DNA of 64,000 bases from Arthrobacter rhombi (GCF_900163545.1 NZ_FUHW01000021.1:1-64000), one strand, 5' to 3'; shown: positions 1 through 8,548, counted from the first letter of the stretch. Translations and numbers: made by a program. Notes: a model not told the origin generated them from the letters alone.

Positions 1-20
1 GCTATCGGGAACCAGCCACC
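1..20 (+). repeat. Tail of an IS3-family right terminal repeat
   Basis: The first bases of the window (GCTATCGGGAACCAGCCAC) match the outer part of the right terminal repeat of the IS3-family copy that ends at 25394 (GCTATCGGGGACCCAGCCAC), with one substitution and one deleted base. A further copy of the same IS therefore probably ends here and lies mostly left of the window. Confidence 0.45.
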
Positions 21-288
21 CATCAATCGTTTAACTAACGTCCCTGATCAGTACATCTAGCCCGGGTAGGTGGTGTGGAACCTCATCACTTCGTGGACGG
101 TGAATCTCAAGGCTTTGTCTGTCCAGACTCACGCTACCGTCCAGCGCTACTCGCAAACGTGGTGAAAGGAGTCTAATGAGGTGCTGTTCGTCCATGCCGA
201 TACTGGTGCTCAACTGCGCCAATCGTAATCCCGGGACAAGGTGCTGACCCGCACCACAGGTTGAGCCCACAGAGGCGAATATTCAGCT

Positions 289-603
289 TACGTACGGTCC
301 GACAACGGGCCGGAATTTACAGCTGCTGCGCTGATCGACTGGGGCGACACCGCCGGGGTCAATGCTGCGTCTATTGATCCCGGATCGCCGTGGCAGAACG
401 GTTTCGCTGAATCATTCAAGGTGCCGTTCAGAAGGGAACAACTGACCGGAGAAATCAAGGAGACGATGGCCGAGGCAAAGTACTTGGCCGACAAGTGGAA
501 AGATATCTACAATCATGAAGGTCCTCATGGATCCCTTGGCGGAATGACGCCGTTCAGACACTGGGATCGCGGGATTGCAGAGAACCAACTAGCTATGGCA
601 TAG
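289..603 (+). pseudogene. IS3-family transposase OrfB, 3' remnant
   Basis: This open frame reads YVRSDNGPEFTAAAL, later IDPGSPWQNGFAESF, and ends GSLGGMTPFRHWDRGIAENQLAMA. That is the second catalytic Asp (DNGPEF) and the catalytic Glu (ESF) of an IS3-type DDE transposase. It lines up with the better preserved copy at 24.5-25.4 kb (DNGPEFTAEAL, IDPGSPWQNAFIESF). The N-terminal half, including the first Asp, and all of OrfA are missing upstream, so this is a dead 5'-truncated copy. It ends in a right terminal repeat at about 598-632. Confidence 0.8.
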
Positions 604-632
604 CCAGTGGACTGCTAACGAGGACCTAATCT
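598..632 (+). repeat. Right terminal repeat of the dead IS3 copy
   Basis: GGCATAGCCAGTGGACTGCT followed by AACGAGGACC matches the right end of the IS at 24140-25394 (GCATAGGCACTGGACTGCT then ATCGGGGACC). It marks the boundary of the remnant transposon. Confidence 0.55.
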
Positions 633-1069
633 GTAGGATCGGGGATGGTCGGAGTTTCTGTTGGTTGCTTGTTTAGTCACTTCCGATTAGGGGCCCCGAT
701 CCTTCTTCCCTGTCATTTGTCACACCCACTGGCTTACTTTTCAATCAACACACTTCAATCCGAAGAGCCCGTAATGACGACCGCGAAAATTGTGACAAGG
801 ACGGTTTGCGGTACGGCGAGCACGCAATAAGTCCATAGGCACGGCATCCCGTTATGACTCTGATGACAACTTCCATGGCTGGTGCCTAGTTCCGTTGTGG
901 CACCAACACGGTGCCAATTTCGCCAAAGCAACGGCGAATATCGGTATCGACCTCGTTGAGTTCTCAAAAGTCGAACACGGAAGACGTCAAACGCTTGGTT
1001 CGTCATGACGCACTTACCCGACAACTCCATTAGACCACTAGTGACCGGTCTTTAGCAGATTGAGAACTT
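604..1069. other. Intergenic, no supportable gene
   Basis: After the IS end there is no reading frame with a credible start, ribosome site or recognisable domain. A short inverted repeat (GGCACC-AACAC-GGTGCC, about 899-915) lies here. It probably represents decayed sequence between the IS remnant and the glycosyltransferase terminus. Confidence 0.5.
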
Positions 1070-2845
1070 CTAATTTGTCGATGCGATCTTCACGCTAAAA
1101 TTTCCATATTTCGTCCTATACCATAACAAATCTTTTGAATCAGTCATCTCAAATGACTCAGGTAGCACCAGCCGACGTTTGGAGTTCCAAGTCTCACCGT
1201 CAAAGCGGACAAAGACGTTAAATGTCTGTCCTTTAGATTGAGAAAAATAGTCATATGGAATAGGAAAATTAAAGGATTTATCATCGGATCCTTTGATGCC
1301 GACAGACTGAAGGAACGTATTAGTTTTCCGACTTGCAAGCAACATTTGGAGGCGGCGAGCATCGGTGTATTCACCATCTGCAAATTTAATATTTAGACAA
1401 ACCGAGTTACTTGCCTCGCTGATTTCGATATCGTCAATCTTGACTGTCGGCTTGCCCTGGAGAGGAAGCGGATCCTTAGCTGTCGTTAATTCGCCAATCG
1501 CGGTCAACCACCGGGCGTAGCTGGCGCGAGGTAAATACGACGCTGCCTTTTCAATTGCAGCAACCCGCATTTTAAGTTTTTCATCTGCATTCAGGCTCAA
1601 AAAGTTCACAATGCTAGCTGCCAGAGCATTCGTATCCCCGAACGGAACCACGAAGCCGTCGACTCCGTCTTCAATGATGTCCCGAGGACCGTAATTAATG
1701 TCGTAAGTGATCGGGACGCACCCAACGGCCATTGATTCAATGACCGCAAGACCGAGGCCCTCACTCATGCTCGTGAGTAGGGAGAAGGAACTCTTTTCAA
1801 GCCGTGATGGAAGATCAGCGACATGGCCGGCGAATTTTATGGACTCTTCAACTTCAAGTTTACGACTGTAATTTCGTAGACTTTCAAGCTCTGGTCCTTT
1901 ACCAAATACCGTTAGACGTGTCTTTGCGCCGAGCTCGTTAGCCTCAGCGATTGCTGATATTGCGTGGTTGACGCGTTTCAATTTTGAAAGTCTCGCTATT
2001 ATGACCCCAGACAACTCATCACGCCAGGCGTGGGCAGAGGCGAGATTCGGAGAAAATGATAGCTCGCTTGGAAGATGCCTCAGCTTTTCTGGCGCTATTC
2101 CTTTTGCTGCCATGGCAGCTGCCTGCTGACGAGTCTGAGTCGCGATAAAATCGAATCGTTCGATGTTCCGCATCGTGTTCGTGCGTTTTGCGAGCGACTC
2201 GCCATAAGGACCGTCGTACGGTCTCCGTAGGTGCGATCCATGCATAAACAGAACCATTTTAAAGTCGCGCTCGACGATCTCACAAAGGAATTCACTCATC
2301 ATTTTATCGTCGACAATAAGTAGTGACTTATCTTTTTCTATTACATTTTTAATCCAGCAAACATACAGTTCTTCTATAGTCTTGAATTCAGCAAGAGGTG
2401 TTTGAGCGGTGGAGCACAGGACTATAGATGCGTCTGCAGTCTCGGTGGAAATCTGCACTCCGAGTAAGCTTCCATCGTCGCGATAAAACCGCTTGCGTAA
2501 ATCGCTGTTCGTGCCTGGAGCGGTGGCTGTTAATGTTTCTCGCGACTCGGAATATTTCGAGTTGTCGTCCCTTAATGTGACATTGGTGTTTTCCGCACAA
2601 CTATCCACAAATCGACGCAAGTCACCGTCTGACATGGCCCGCAGGTCAGTCCACGCATTTCGAATCTTGACGCTTTCTTCGAGCTTATTTTGCTCAACGA
2701 GGCGTTGTCGAGTAGCTTCCGCATCGAAATTCTCGTTAATTGTTAAAATCGTCATAGACGGATGATGACCATATTGTACGAACCCGTTAATTCTGCGCAA
2801 CATTGAATTAACCATCCCGCCAAACTCTAAAGGGATATTTGACAT
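1070..2845 (-). CDS. GT4-type glycosyltransferase (wall glycopolymer), start unclear
   Basis: This 591-residue GT-B glycosyltransferase resembles the TagE/GtfA-like group that puts sugars on teichoic-acid-type polymers. Seen: IPLEFGGMVNSMLRR near the N-terminus, GVIIARLSKLKRVNHAI at the start of the nucleotide-sugar domain (about residue 278), the EX7E-like ESMAVGCVPITYDINYGPRD, and GVDGFVVPFGD. The last ~110 residues look like a separate beta-rich accessory domain. The first ATG (2845) has no ribosome binding site, and the frame stays open and protein-like for at least 60 codons upstream (NLVIRTLKRFKRG ... ENLHVYNAMSN) without an ATG or GTG. The true start is therefore either a rare codon or lost. 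GC content is clearly lower than in the core genes. Nearby is a second wall-polymer gene (4883-6625). Cytoplasmic or membrane-peripheral location and exact sugar are inference. Confidence 0.75.
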   Translation of the reverse strand: MSNIPLEFGGMVNSMLRRINGFVQYGHHPSMTILTINENFDAEATRQRLVEQNKLEESVKIRNAWTDLRAMSDGDLRRFVDSCAENTNVTLRDDNSKYSESRETLTATAPGTNSDLRKRFYRDDGSLLGVQISTETADASIVLCSTAQTPLAEFKTIEELYVCWIKNVIEKDKSLLIVDDKMMSEFLCEIVERDFKMVLFMHGSHLRRPYDGPYGESLAKRTNTMRNIERFDFIATQTRQQAAAMAAKGIAPEKLRHLPSELSFSPNLASAHAWRDELSGVIIARLSKLKRVNHAISAIAEANELGAKTRLTVFGKGPELESLRNYSRKLEVEESIKFAGHVADLPSRLEKSSFSLLTSMSEGLGLAVIESMAVGCVPITYDINYGPRDIIEDGVDGFVVPFGDTNALAASIVNFLSLNADEKLKMRVAAIEKAASYLPRASYARWLTAIGELTTAKDPLPLQGKPTVKIDDIEISEASNSVCLNIKFADGEYTDARRLQMLLASRKTNTFLQSVGIKGSDDKSFNFPIPYDYFSQSKGQTFNVFVRFDGETWNSKRRLVLPESFEMTDSKDLLWYRTKYGNFSVKIASTN

Positions 2846-3354
2846 GGCATTGTATACGTGCAGGTTCTCATTTTTTGTGATCTGGTTTGCCGACGAGTGG
2901 CGATTTTTGGCAGGCTTGAGATTTCCACGCTTAAACCGCTTCAGCGTCCGTATAACGAGATTAATGATCGCACATCCTTGATTTTGAGCTGTATGACCAG
3001 AGGAGCCTATCTTGCTGGTGTAGGCGAGGTTAACCCAACAATGTCTGCCGAGGCCCCCGTCTGGGTTTAGTTTAAGCTTCTTGTCGAGTTTTTTATGCTT
3101 CGTCGCCTCATATCGTTGAAGGTGGGGAGCAATGTCAAACGTTGCCGTGATGAATCTCGTATTTGAGAAACATATTTCTCCTTAGTGTGAGGTTTGAAAA
3201 TCCGGGATTTGGAGAGGGTTTTGGCGAGTAGCCCGAGTTGCTACGGGTAGTCCAAGTTGTTGGTACGGCTGATTCTGGAGGGATGGTACTGGGGCGACTA
3301 TTGAGGTCTTCTGGTTCCAGCAGCGGCACGCCAGGTGGGGACTGATGCAAAGGA
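2846..3354. other. Upstream extension of the glycosyltransferase frame and decayed spacer
   Basis: On the minus strand the glycosyltransferase frame remains open through about 3050 with a basic, plausible N-terminus but no standard start codon. From about 3070 to the IS left end (3355) I see no gene. Confidence 0.5.
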
Positions 3355-3377
3355 AGGTGACACTTTGACCTGACCTA
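3355..3377 (+). repeat. IS3 left inverted repeat
   Basis: AGGTGACACTTTGACCTGACC then TA. Its reverse complement matches 4624-4646 with a single mismatch. Confidence 0.85.
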
Positions 3378-3433
3378 TGGTTCGGTTTCCAGTTGATGTC
3401 GCTAGTCGATGGTCTTCATGGAAGGCTCACCGT

Positions 3434-3733
3434 ATGCCCCGCCCGTACCCTCCAGAGTTCCGTTCCCGTGCCATTGCTCTAGTCCGCGAAGGCCGACAGG
3501 TCAAGCAGACCGCGCAGGACCTCGGTATCCACGAGGTCACCCTCCACACCTGGCTTCGACAGGATGACATCGACCTCGGCCGCCGGTCTGGACTCAGCAG
3601 TCGTGAGTCTGCCGAGCTCCGCGCGGCTCGCGGTCGCGTTCGGCAGCTCGAGCAGGAGATCGCGATCCTCCGCCGCGCTGCGACGTGGCTCGACGAGGAG
3701 GGAGGAGTGGACCCAAAAGGGCGCACCCGGTGA
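3434..3733 (+). CDS. IS3-family transposase OrfA
   Basis: A 99-residue HTH protein that binds the IS ends. The start ATG at 3434 (MPRPYPPEFRSRAIALVREG) has GAAGG 9 nt upstream. The N-terminal helix-turn-helix reads QTAQDLGIHEVTLHTWLRQ, followed by a leucine-zipper-like helix (LRAARGRVRQLEQEIAILRRA) typical of IS3 OrfA. Made alone, OrfA is a regulator. Joined to OrfB by -1 frameshifting at 3712-3718, it gives the OrfAB transposase. Confidence 0.85.
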   Translation: MPRPYPPEFRSRAIALVREGRQVKQTAQDLGIHEVTLHTWLRQDDIDLGRRSGLSSRESAELRAARGRVRQLEQEIAILRRAATWLDEEGGVDPKGRTR

Positions 3734-4599
3734 TCGACCGACTCGTCGACGCCGGGGCACCCGTGCACACCTGCTGCCGCCTGCTGGGCGTCTCTCGGCA
3801 GGGCTACTACCGCTACCGGCAGCGTCCCACCAGCGCCACCGAGCTCCGTCGACGCTGGCTGACTGGACTGATCCGCGAGATCCACATCGCCTCTCGTGGC
3901 ACCTACGGCTACCGCCGGATCCACGCAGAGCTCACCATCGGCATGAACATCCCCTGCTCGAGCCGACTCGTCTGGGTTCTCATGACCCGCGCGGGGATCG
4001 GAGGACTCCCTGGGCCGGCGCGGATCAAGCGTCTCAAGGGTGTCGCCACAGCCGATGATCTGGTGAACCGGAAGTTCCATCGCCTCGCTCTGAACGAACT
4101 GTGGGTCACCGACATCACCGAGCACCCCACCCGCGAAGGCAAGGTCTACTGCGCCGCGGTCCTAGATGCTTGCAGCCGCAAGATCATCGGCTGGGCCATC
4201 GACTCCAAGCAGGACTCCACCCTGGTCGTCAACGCCCTGGACATGGCCATCCGAGCACGGCAGCCAGGTCCTGGAGGGATTGTTCATGCGGATCACGGAG
4301 TCCAGTTCACATCTTGGGTCTTCACCCAGAAGATCCGCTCCGCGGGCCTGCTGCCCTCGTTCGGGAGCGTCGGCGATGGCCTGGACAATGCGATGGTGGA
4401 GTCGTTCTGGTCGAGCATGCAGATCGAGCTGCTGAACCGGAAGAAGTGGAAGACGCGGATCGAGCTCGCGAACGCGATCTTCGAGTACATCGAGGTCTTC
4501 TACAACCGCCGACGTCGGCACTCCTCGCTCGAGTACGCGACACCGAACGACTACGATCTCGCCCGCACCCCGCAGGCACTCGCAACCACCGGAAGCTAG
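3685..4599 (+). CDS. IS3-family transposase OrfB (DDE integrase domain)
   Basis: The catalytic part of the transposase. An N-terminal HTH_21-like segment (CCRLLGVSRQGYYRYRQRP) is followed by the rve integrase core with all acidic residues: D in LWVTDITEHP, D in IVHADHGVQFTS, E in NAMVESFWSS. The C-terminal YIEVFYNRRRRHSSLEYATPNDY is diagnostic of IS3. OrfB has no good independent start; it lies in the -1 frame of OrfA and is probably translated as a fusion after slippage at CCCAAAA (3712-3718). Length and motifs are complete, so it is likely functional. Confidence 0.88.
   Translation: MARRGGRSGPKRAHPVIDRLVDAGAPVHTCCRLLGVSRQGYYRYRQRPTSATELRRRWLTGLIREIHIASRGTYGYRRIHAELTIGMNIPCSSRLVWVLMTRAGIGGLPGPARIKRLKGVATADDLVNRKFHRLALNELWVTDITEHPTREGKVYCAAVLDACSRKIIGWAIDSKQDSTLVVNALDMAIRARQPGPGGIVHADHGVQFTSWVFTQKIRSAGLLPSFGSVGDGLDNAMVESFWSSMQIELLNRKKWKTRIELANAIFEYIEVFYNRRRRHSSLEYATPNDYDLARTPQALATTGS
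3712..3718 (+). promoter_or_regulatory. Slippery heptamer for -1 frameshift (C_CCA_AAA)
   Basis: In the OrfA frame the bases read C_CCA_AAA (gaC CCA AAA), an X_XXY_YYZ heptamer 15 nt before the OrfA stop. A -1 slip here joins OrfA to OrfB in frame (PK then RAHPVID). Confidence 0.7.
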
Positions 4600-4623
4600 C
4601 GATCGAGAGTGGAAACCAGGCCG

Positions 4624-4646
4624 TAGGTCAGGTCAAACTGTCACCT
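4624..4646 (-). repeat. IS3 right inverted repeat
   Basis: TAGGTCAGGTCAAACTGTCA then CCT, the partner of 3355-3377. Confidence 0.85.
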
Positions 4647-4882
4647 CGACTTGCAGCAGTCCCGTCCCGCTGCTCAGCAAGGAGAATGTGCGCGCTGGAC
4701 GTGACCAAATGACCCTGATGTTCCGCACCACCGGCATCACGATCTTTGGCTAGGCCGTCGGGGCGATCATGCTGCCCAGTGGCCTGCGTTCGATGTGCAC
4801 GAAGGCCTTGGAAAGGCGACTGTCAAGGCCGGAGGTAAAATTTACCGAAGTGGTCGCTAGCGACTTCAGTGTTGGGTCGTCA

Positions 4883-6625
4883 TTACTTTGAACTCATAAT
4901 TGTTCTGGACTCGTTGAGGAAGTTTTCGACCGCCTGTCGACCGTTGAATCCGCCGAGGTAATAAGTTCGTTGTTCCCACCGGTATGCCGCGAGAGGATCG
5001 TCTCCAAGCATCCTGTCAAGGGCAACCGTCAGATCTCCATTTGACGGGGTAACAACGTAGCCCGACCGTGACGTAGGAAATTTTTCATTGAATTCGTCTG
5101 GTGTGAAGCGTGTTGTTGCCATGGCGTACGGCTTCCCCGATTGGAGATAGTCAGTCACAATTCCCGATACATCTGCAATCATTGCATCCGAGGCGTTTGT
5201 CACATCGCTTACGGTCGCGTCCGATTCAGCTGGAGCACCCCACCTATGTCGGCGATTCGAGTGCTCTGAATCACGTTCGAGCATTGCTTGAATCGTCTTG
5301 ATGAGCTTGGCGAACTCCTTATTACTTCGACTCGCAGGGTGGGGACGGAAGATGACATTGACGTCTCGTTTGATCAATGCCTCGACTATGTCTGGCCCGA
5401 AAGTGAGGGAAGAGTAGTTTTCAGCTTTATTCTTTCCGTACCAAGTGGGGGCATAGAGGACTGTTGGCCGAGTCTTTTCGGCAATTGGAGTTCTGTCGAC
5501 CTCGATTGCTTCCGTCGGTGGCCGTCCGATGACCTTAAATTTAGATTGGATTATTTTAACACCATTCCGAGCGTATCGGTCGATGGCTCCCTGCCCCGCA
5601 ACAAATAAGAAGTCGTACTTTGCGCTGTTGGGGTTGAAGCTGGGTGCTTTGTCGCCGTCGCCGTGATGAACAAATACGTGGGTGTACCGCTTGTCAGCTC
5701 TGAACAGGGAGTTCTTGGCCGCGTTATGTGGGTAATAGGCAATGCTGACTGAATCAGGTACTAAATTACGGACGTCCGCGGCAGTTTGTTCATCCGGTAC
5801 CACGATTGGCCTATTTGTGTTCGCGGCCAATCGGTTCATGGTTTTTTCGGTTAGGGAGACAATGAAGTAAGGCTCGCCCAGCCGGTCGATATATGGGTAC
5901 CACATTTCAGCTTGGTAGGTGGCAGTTCCTCCATATGGAATTACCGCTTTCGGACGCAATCTCCGTAGCTCCCGTAAAGTTCGCCACCTTGCTCGATCAG
6001 CGTAGATCCAAGCATTCACCATGCTCCACGCAGCGACTGAGAACGCTAGCAAAGATAGTGCAAGTGAAACCCACGGTGTTGCTTTGACAGAGAGAAAGGC
6101 GAAGATTGCGATTACGGCGAAGGCGGCCCATGCGAGTCGGAAGAAACCCTTGACCTGAACTCCTGAAAGCTTGGTGATGCGTGGATTAAAGTTGAAGTTC
6201 GTGGCCACGAGTGGCTTCGTGGAGGAGAAGACCGGGATCGCGCTTGCCAGCCAAGTAGAAATCGTCAAGAGGAACAATGAGATCCACATTACTGATGGGA
6301 GATATGTGGAGTGAGCGGCATAAACTGCGCCGACTCCGAGAGCGAGTAGGGCCATATAGGGGATGCTGATCGTCGAATGTCGGGCAACGGACTGGGGAGT
6401 CGATGTCAGCGCAAGGACTGCTTCGGATAGGCACACAGCAGCAGCTAGAAGTGCACCCACGACTAAGGCCCCAATATTGGCTGGGAAAGCAACGAGTAGA
6501 AAACCGGCGATGCTTGCAGCAATGAGGGTCGTGCGACGTGACAGTGCCTGGGGAAGGAACCCGCCGAGGCTCCAGACGATGGCCTTTCGGGTCGTTTGAG
6601 CTAACTTTCCCACCTTGTGCTTCAT
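4883..6625 (-). CDS. Membrane protein with CDP-glycerol glycerophosphotransferase-like domain
   Basis: A protein of about 580 residues. The N-terminal third is hydrophobic with about six membrane segments (e.g. LIAASIAGFLLVAFPANIGALV..., WISLFLLTISTWLASAI). The C-terminal ~350 residues resemble TagF/TagB-type glycerophosphotransferases, which polymerise glycerol phosphate from CDP-glycerol for teichoic acids: THVFVHHGDGDKAPSFNP, APTWYGKNKAENYSS, VNVIFRPHPASRSNKEF, and the conserved tail DAMIADVSGIVTDYLQSGKPYAM. ATG at 6625 (MKHKVGK) is chosen, with AGAGA about 10 nt upstream; an in-frame TTG at 6664 would add 13 residues. With the GT4 gene at 1.1-2.8 kb it suggests a fragment of a wall-glycopolymer locus broken up by IS elements. 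The exact acceptor is unknown. Confidence 0.8.
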   Translation of the reverse strand: MKHKVGKLAQTTRKAIVWSLGGFLPQALSRRTTLIAASIAGFLLVAFPANIGALVVGALLAAAVCLSEAVLALTSTPQSVARHSTISIPYMALLALGVGAVYAAHSTYLPSVMWISLFLLTISTWLASAIPVFSSTKPLVATNFNFNPRITKLSGVQVKGFFRLAWAAFAVIAIFAFLSVKATPWVSLALSLLAFSVAAWSMVNAWIYADRARWRTLRELRRLRPKAVIPYGGTATYQAEMWYPYIDRLGEPYFIVSLTEKTMNRLAANTNRPIVVPDEQTAADVRNLVPDSVSIAYYPHNAAKNSLFRADKRYTHVFVHHGDGDKAPSFNPNSAKYDFLFVAGQGAIDRYARNGVKIIQSKFKVIGRPPTEAIEVDRTPIAEKTRPTVLYAPTWYGKNKAENYSSLTFGPDIVEALIKRDVNVIFRPHPASRSNKEFAKLIKTIQAMLERDSEHSNRRHRWGAPAESDATVSDVTNASDAMIADVSGIVTDYLQSGKPYAMATTRFTPDEFNEKFPTSRSGYVVTPSNGDLTVALDRMLGDDPLAAYRWEQRTYYLGGFNGRQAVENFLNESRTIMSSK

Positions 6626-6940
6626 AAAATGATATCTCTCAGTTTGATCGCCAACGTTTCTCAATTGACTTCATGACACCGGAAACCTTCGATGACTCCT
6701 CGTGTTTCGGCGCGACGATGGGGCGCCCCTAAGACTGCGCGACCCAATAGCCAGTAGATCTTAGCACTCGTCGCTGTTGAGTGTGGCGAATCGATTCGGC
6801 GGTTGGATTTCTTTGCGCATGGGTCATGGGTACGGTCTTGTCGAGGTGGAGAACTGCTCGAATACGGGACTTTGTTGCTGCTGACTGATAGGGGTAGGAA
6901 GAAATACGAACTGGCCTTTCGTTGAAAGGCCGTCCTTCTC

Positions 6941-7030
6941 GTGCTCGGGCCGAACTGCCCAATCAAGCGGTTCGCCGAGCAAATTGGCGTGAACCCAGGC
7001 ACTCTGGGTAATTGGGGCCTATGCTTTTGG
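6941..7030 (+). pseudogene. IS3-type OrfA fragment
   Basis: The frame reads CPIKRFAEQIGVNPGTLGNWG, which matches the helix-turn-helix of the dead IS3 OrfA at 48.3 kb (LVNQVASETGVKPSTLGNWV). Only this HTH piece is left; it runs straight into the truncated 3' end of the IS110 gene. The rest of 6665-7081 shows no gene. Confidence 0.6.
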
Positions 7031-7081
7031 GCACGTCGCTATCGGGGTCTTGGCTTGATAGAGAGTCCCGTTCTTGATCAT

Positions 7082-8230
7082 TCAGTCGAGCACGTCGCAG
7101 CGGAGTCTTGCCAGACACATGACTGATGCATTGTGTCTCTTTCCCTCGGCTCGTTTTCGCTGGTAGTAGGCCATGGAGATCGGATCGTGGCAGCTGGCGA
7201 CCCAAGCCGATCGGAACAGGGCGTTCTTCAATGCCTTGTTCCCGGACCGGGATGGGTGTTCACCATGGATCGAGGTGCCTGAGTATCTTGATGTCGGAGC
7301 GATCCCCGCGTAGGCCGCCAGATGGGCTGCGTCCTTGAATCCATGGCCGTCTCCAATGGCCAGGAGCACGGCTGCAGCGGTCTTGATGCCGACTCCTGGC
7401 ATGGAGATCAAGACCGTGGAAAGAGGGAAGTCATCGACCAGCTTCTCCACTTCGGTGGCCAGGATCGCTCGTTGGGCTTTGAGTTCCTTGATCTGGGCTG
7501 CCACCCTCGGGATGATGATTTCGACCGCGGCCGTGCCGGCCACGGTCACCGTCTGCTCTGACAGGGCGGTGAAGATCTCTCCGATGAGTATGGAAGGATC
7601 CTTGCGGGAATGGTTCCGGGCGAATCGCAACACGTTGCCCTTGCCCGCGGCGCGTAGCCCGGTGGGTCCGCCGTAGTGGATGAAGAGCTCCAGCACGAGG
7701 GGGCGGGTGATCCTCGTTTCGGGGAAGACCCGCTCCAGGGCGGGGAAGATCTGCAGCAGCAGGCCCCGCAGCCGGTTGATGGCCCGGGTGCATTCATGAG
7801 TCAGGTCGGCATCAAAACCGGCCAGGACCTTCAACGCTGAGAGGACCTCGCTGTCCCGGTCCACCTGACGGAGCGTATGGGGCATTGAGCGGGCGGTGTC
7901 GGCGATGATGAACGCGTCCCGGGCATCTGTTTTGGCCATGCCTGGGTATAGGTCTGCTGCTTTTCGCATCGCCAGCCCGGGAAGGTAGGCGACTTCGCAG
8001 CCCGCGTCGCGGGCTACCGCGATGGGCAGGGCGCCGATGGTGTTGGGTTGGTCCACGATGACCAGCACTTTCCCGTGGGTCTGGAACCTGGTGAAGACCT
8101 CTCGTAGCTTCGCCTCGTCCTGGGGCAGCGGGTGGTCGAAGAGCCGGCCACCGTCCCGGTCCAGGGCTGTTGCGTGGTGACCCGATTTACCGACGTCGAG
8201 TCCGCAGAACACGGAGATTTCGTTGTTCAT
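7082..8230 (-). CDS. IS110-family transposase, C-terminus truncated
   Basis: A DEDD recombinase of 382 residues. The N-terminal RuvC-like domain shows GLDVGKSGHHA (first Asp), VIVDQP and KTDARDAFIIADTA. The C-terminal Transposase_20 domain contains MPGVGIKTAAAVL and YSGTSIHGEHPSRSGNKALK with the nucleophilic Ser region. The intact relative at 59.3 kb ends RRCNVLFAMLRDGTIYQ, whereas this one ends LRCDVLD and stops, so about 16 residues and the right end of the element are lost at 7088-7090. ATG at 8230 is preceded by AAAGGAGCGCCACC, a good ribosome site. The element sits directly upstream of the DUF177-rpmF-rnc operon, where coaD and rsmD often lie in related genomes; those genes are absent here. 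Confidence 0.85.
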   Translation of the reverse strand: MNNEISVFCGLDVGKSGHHATALDRDGGRLFDHPLPQDEAKLREVFTRFQTHGKVLVIVDQPNTIGALPIAVARDAGCEVAYLPGLAMRKAADLYPGMAKTDARDAFIIADTARSMPHTLRQVDRDSEVLSALKVLAGFDADLTHECTRAINRLRGLLLQIFPALERVFPETRITRPLVLELFIHYGGPTGLRAAGKGNVLRFARNHSRKDPSILIGEIFTALSEQTVTVAGTAAVEIIIPRVAAQIKELKAQRAILATEVEKLVDDFPLSTVLISMPGVGIKTAAAVLLAIGDGHGFKDAAHLAAYAGIAPTSRYSGTSIHGEHPSRSGNKALKNALFRSAWVASCHDPISMAYYQRKRAEGKRHNASVMCLARLRCDVLD

Positions 8231-8440
8231 GGTGGCGCTCCTTTTGCACCGTGCGGTTGGCCGCTAGTCACGACACTCGATGCCACACCCACGTAACGAA
8301 TAGACCACGGTGTCTAACTCGCCAGGCCATGTCCCTATCAGCGGTCAACGCGTGCCTTCAGGTTCGGCGACAACACCCCCCCGGATCATGAGTGACAGGG
8401 CAGGACAGTCATACCGAACCTGGCGACCAAACCCCGTTTA
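8231..8440 (-). ncRNA. IS110 left-end non-coding region, candidate bridge RNA
   Basis: IS110 elements of this group encode a guide (bridge) RNA in the non-coding end next to the transposase start. Between this start and the chromosomal promoter lies a block (about 8320-8430) shared with the non-coding end of the second IS110 at 60.65-60.76 kb: CCCTAT-AGCG, GTGCCT, then GACAACACCCCCC-CGGA-CAT, GAC and GGGCAGGA, with variable stretches between. A conserved frame with variable inserts is what a bridge RNA scaffold and its two guide loops would look like. The RNA itself is inferred. Confidence 0.5.
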
Positions 8441-8486
8441 TCGGAGTCCTACAAATGTAGCGGGCGCGCGCGTGGTTGCCTCGGGT

Positions 8487-8516
8487 TTGGGCAAGAGCTC
8501 CCCGACAGGCTAAGAT
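8487..8516 (+). promoter_or_regulatory. Promoter of the DUF177-rpmF-rnc-mutM operon
   Basis: TTGGGC (8487-8492), an 18-nt spacer and TAAGAT (8511-8516), 32 nt upstream of the proposed DUF177 start. It lies just outside the IS110 end, so the insertion seems to have spared it. Confidence 0.5.
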
Positions 8517-8548
8517 GTAATGTCGGTCTTTGTTCTACAGGAGTTCTC

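Larger units (their letters stand above)
3355..4646 (+). mobile_element. IS3-family insertion sequence, apparently intact
   Basis: A 1292-bp element bounded by near-identical 23-bp inverted repeats (3355-3377 and 4624-4646; one mismatch). It carries two overlapping frames, orfA and orfB, with orfB in the -1 frame, the standard IS3 arrangement. A canonical slippery heptamer lies in the overlap. All three DDE residues are present. No clear target duplication is visible (left flank ...AAGGA, right flank CGACT...), so the copy may be old or rearranged. Confidence 0.85.

Noticed and set aside
3427..4125. Long minus-strand frame opposite the IS3 transposase
   Set aside because: Arg/Ser-rich shadow of the coding strand with no start signal or domain.
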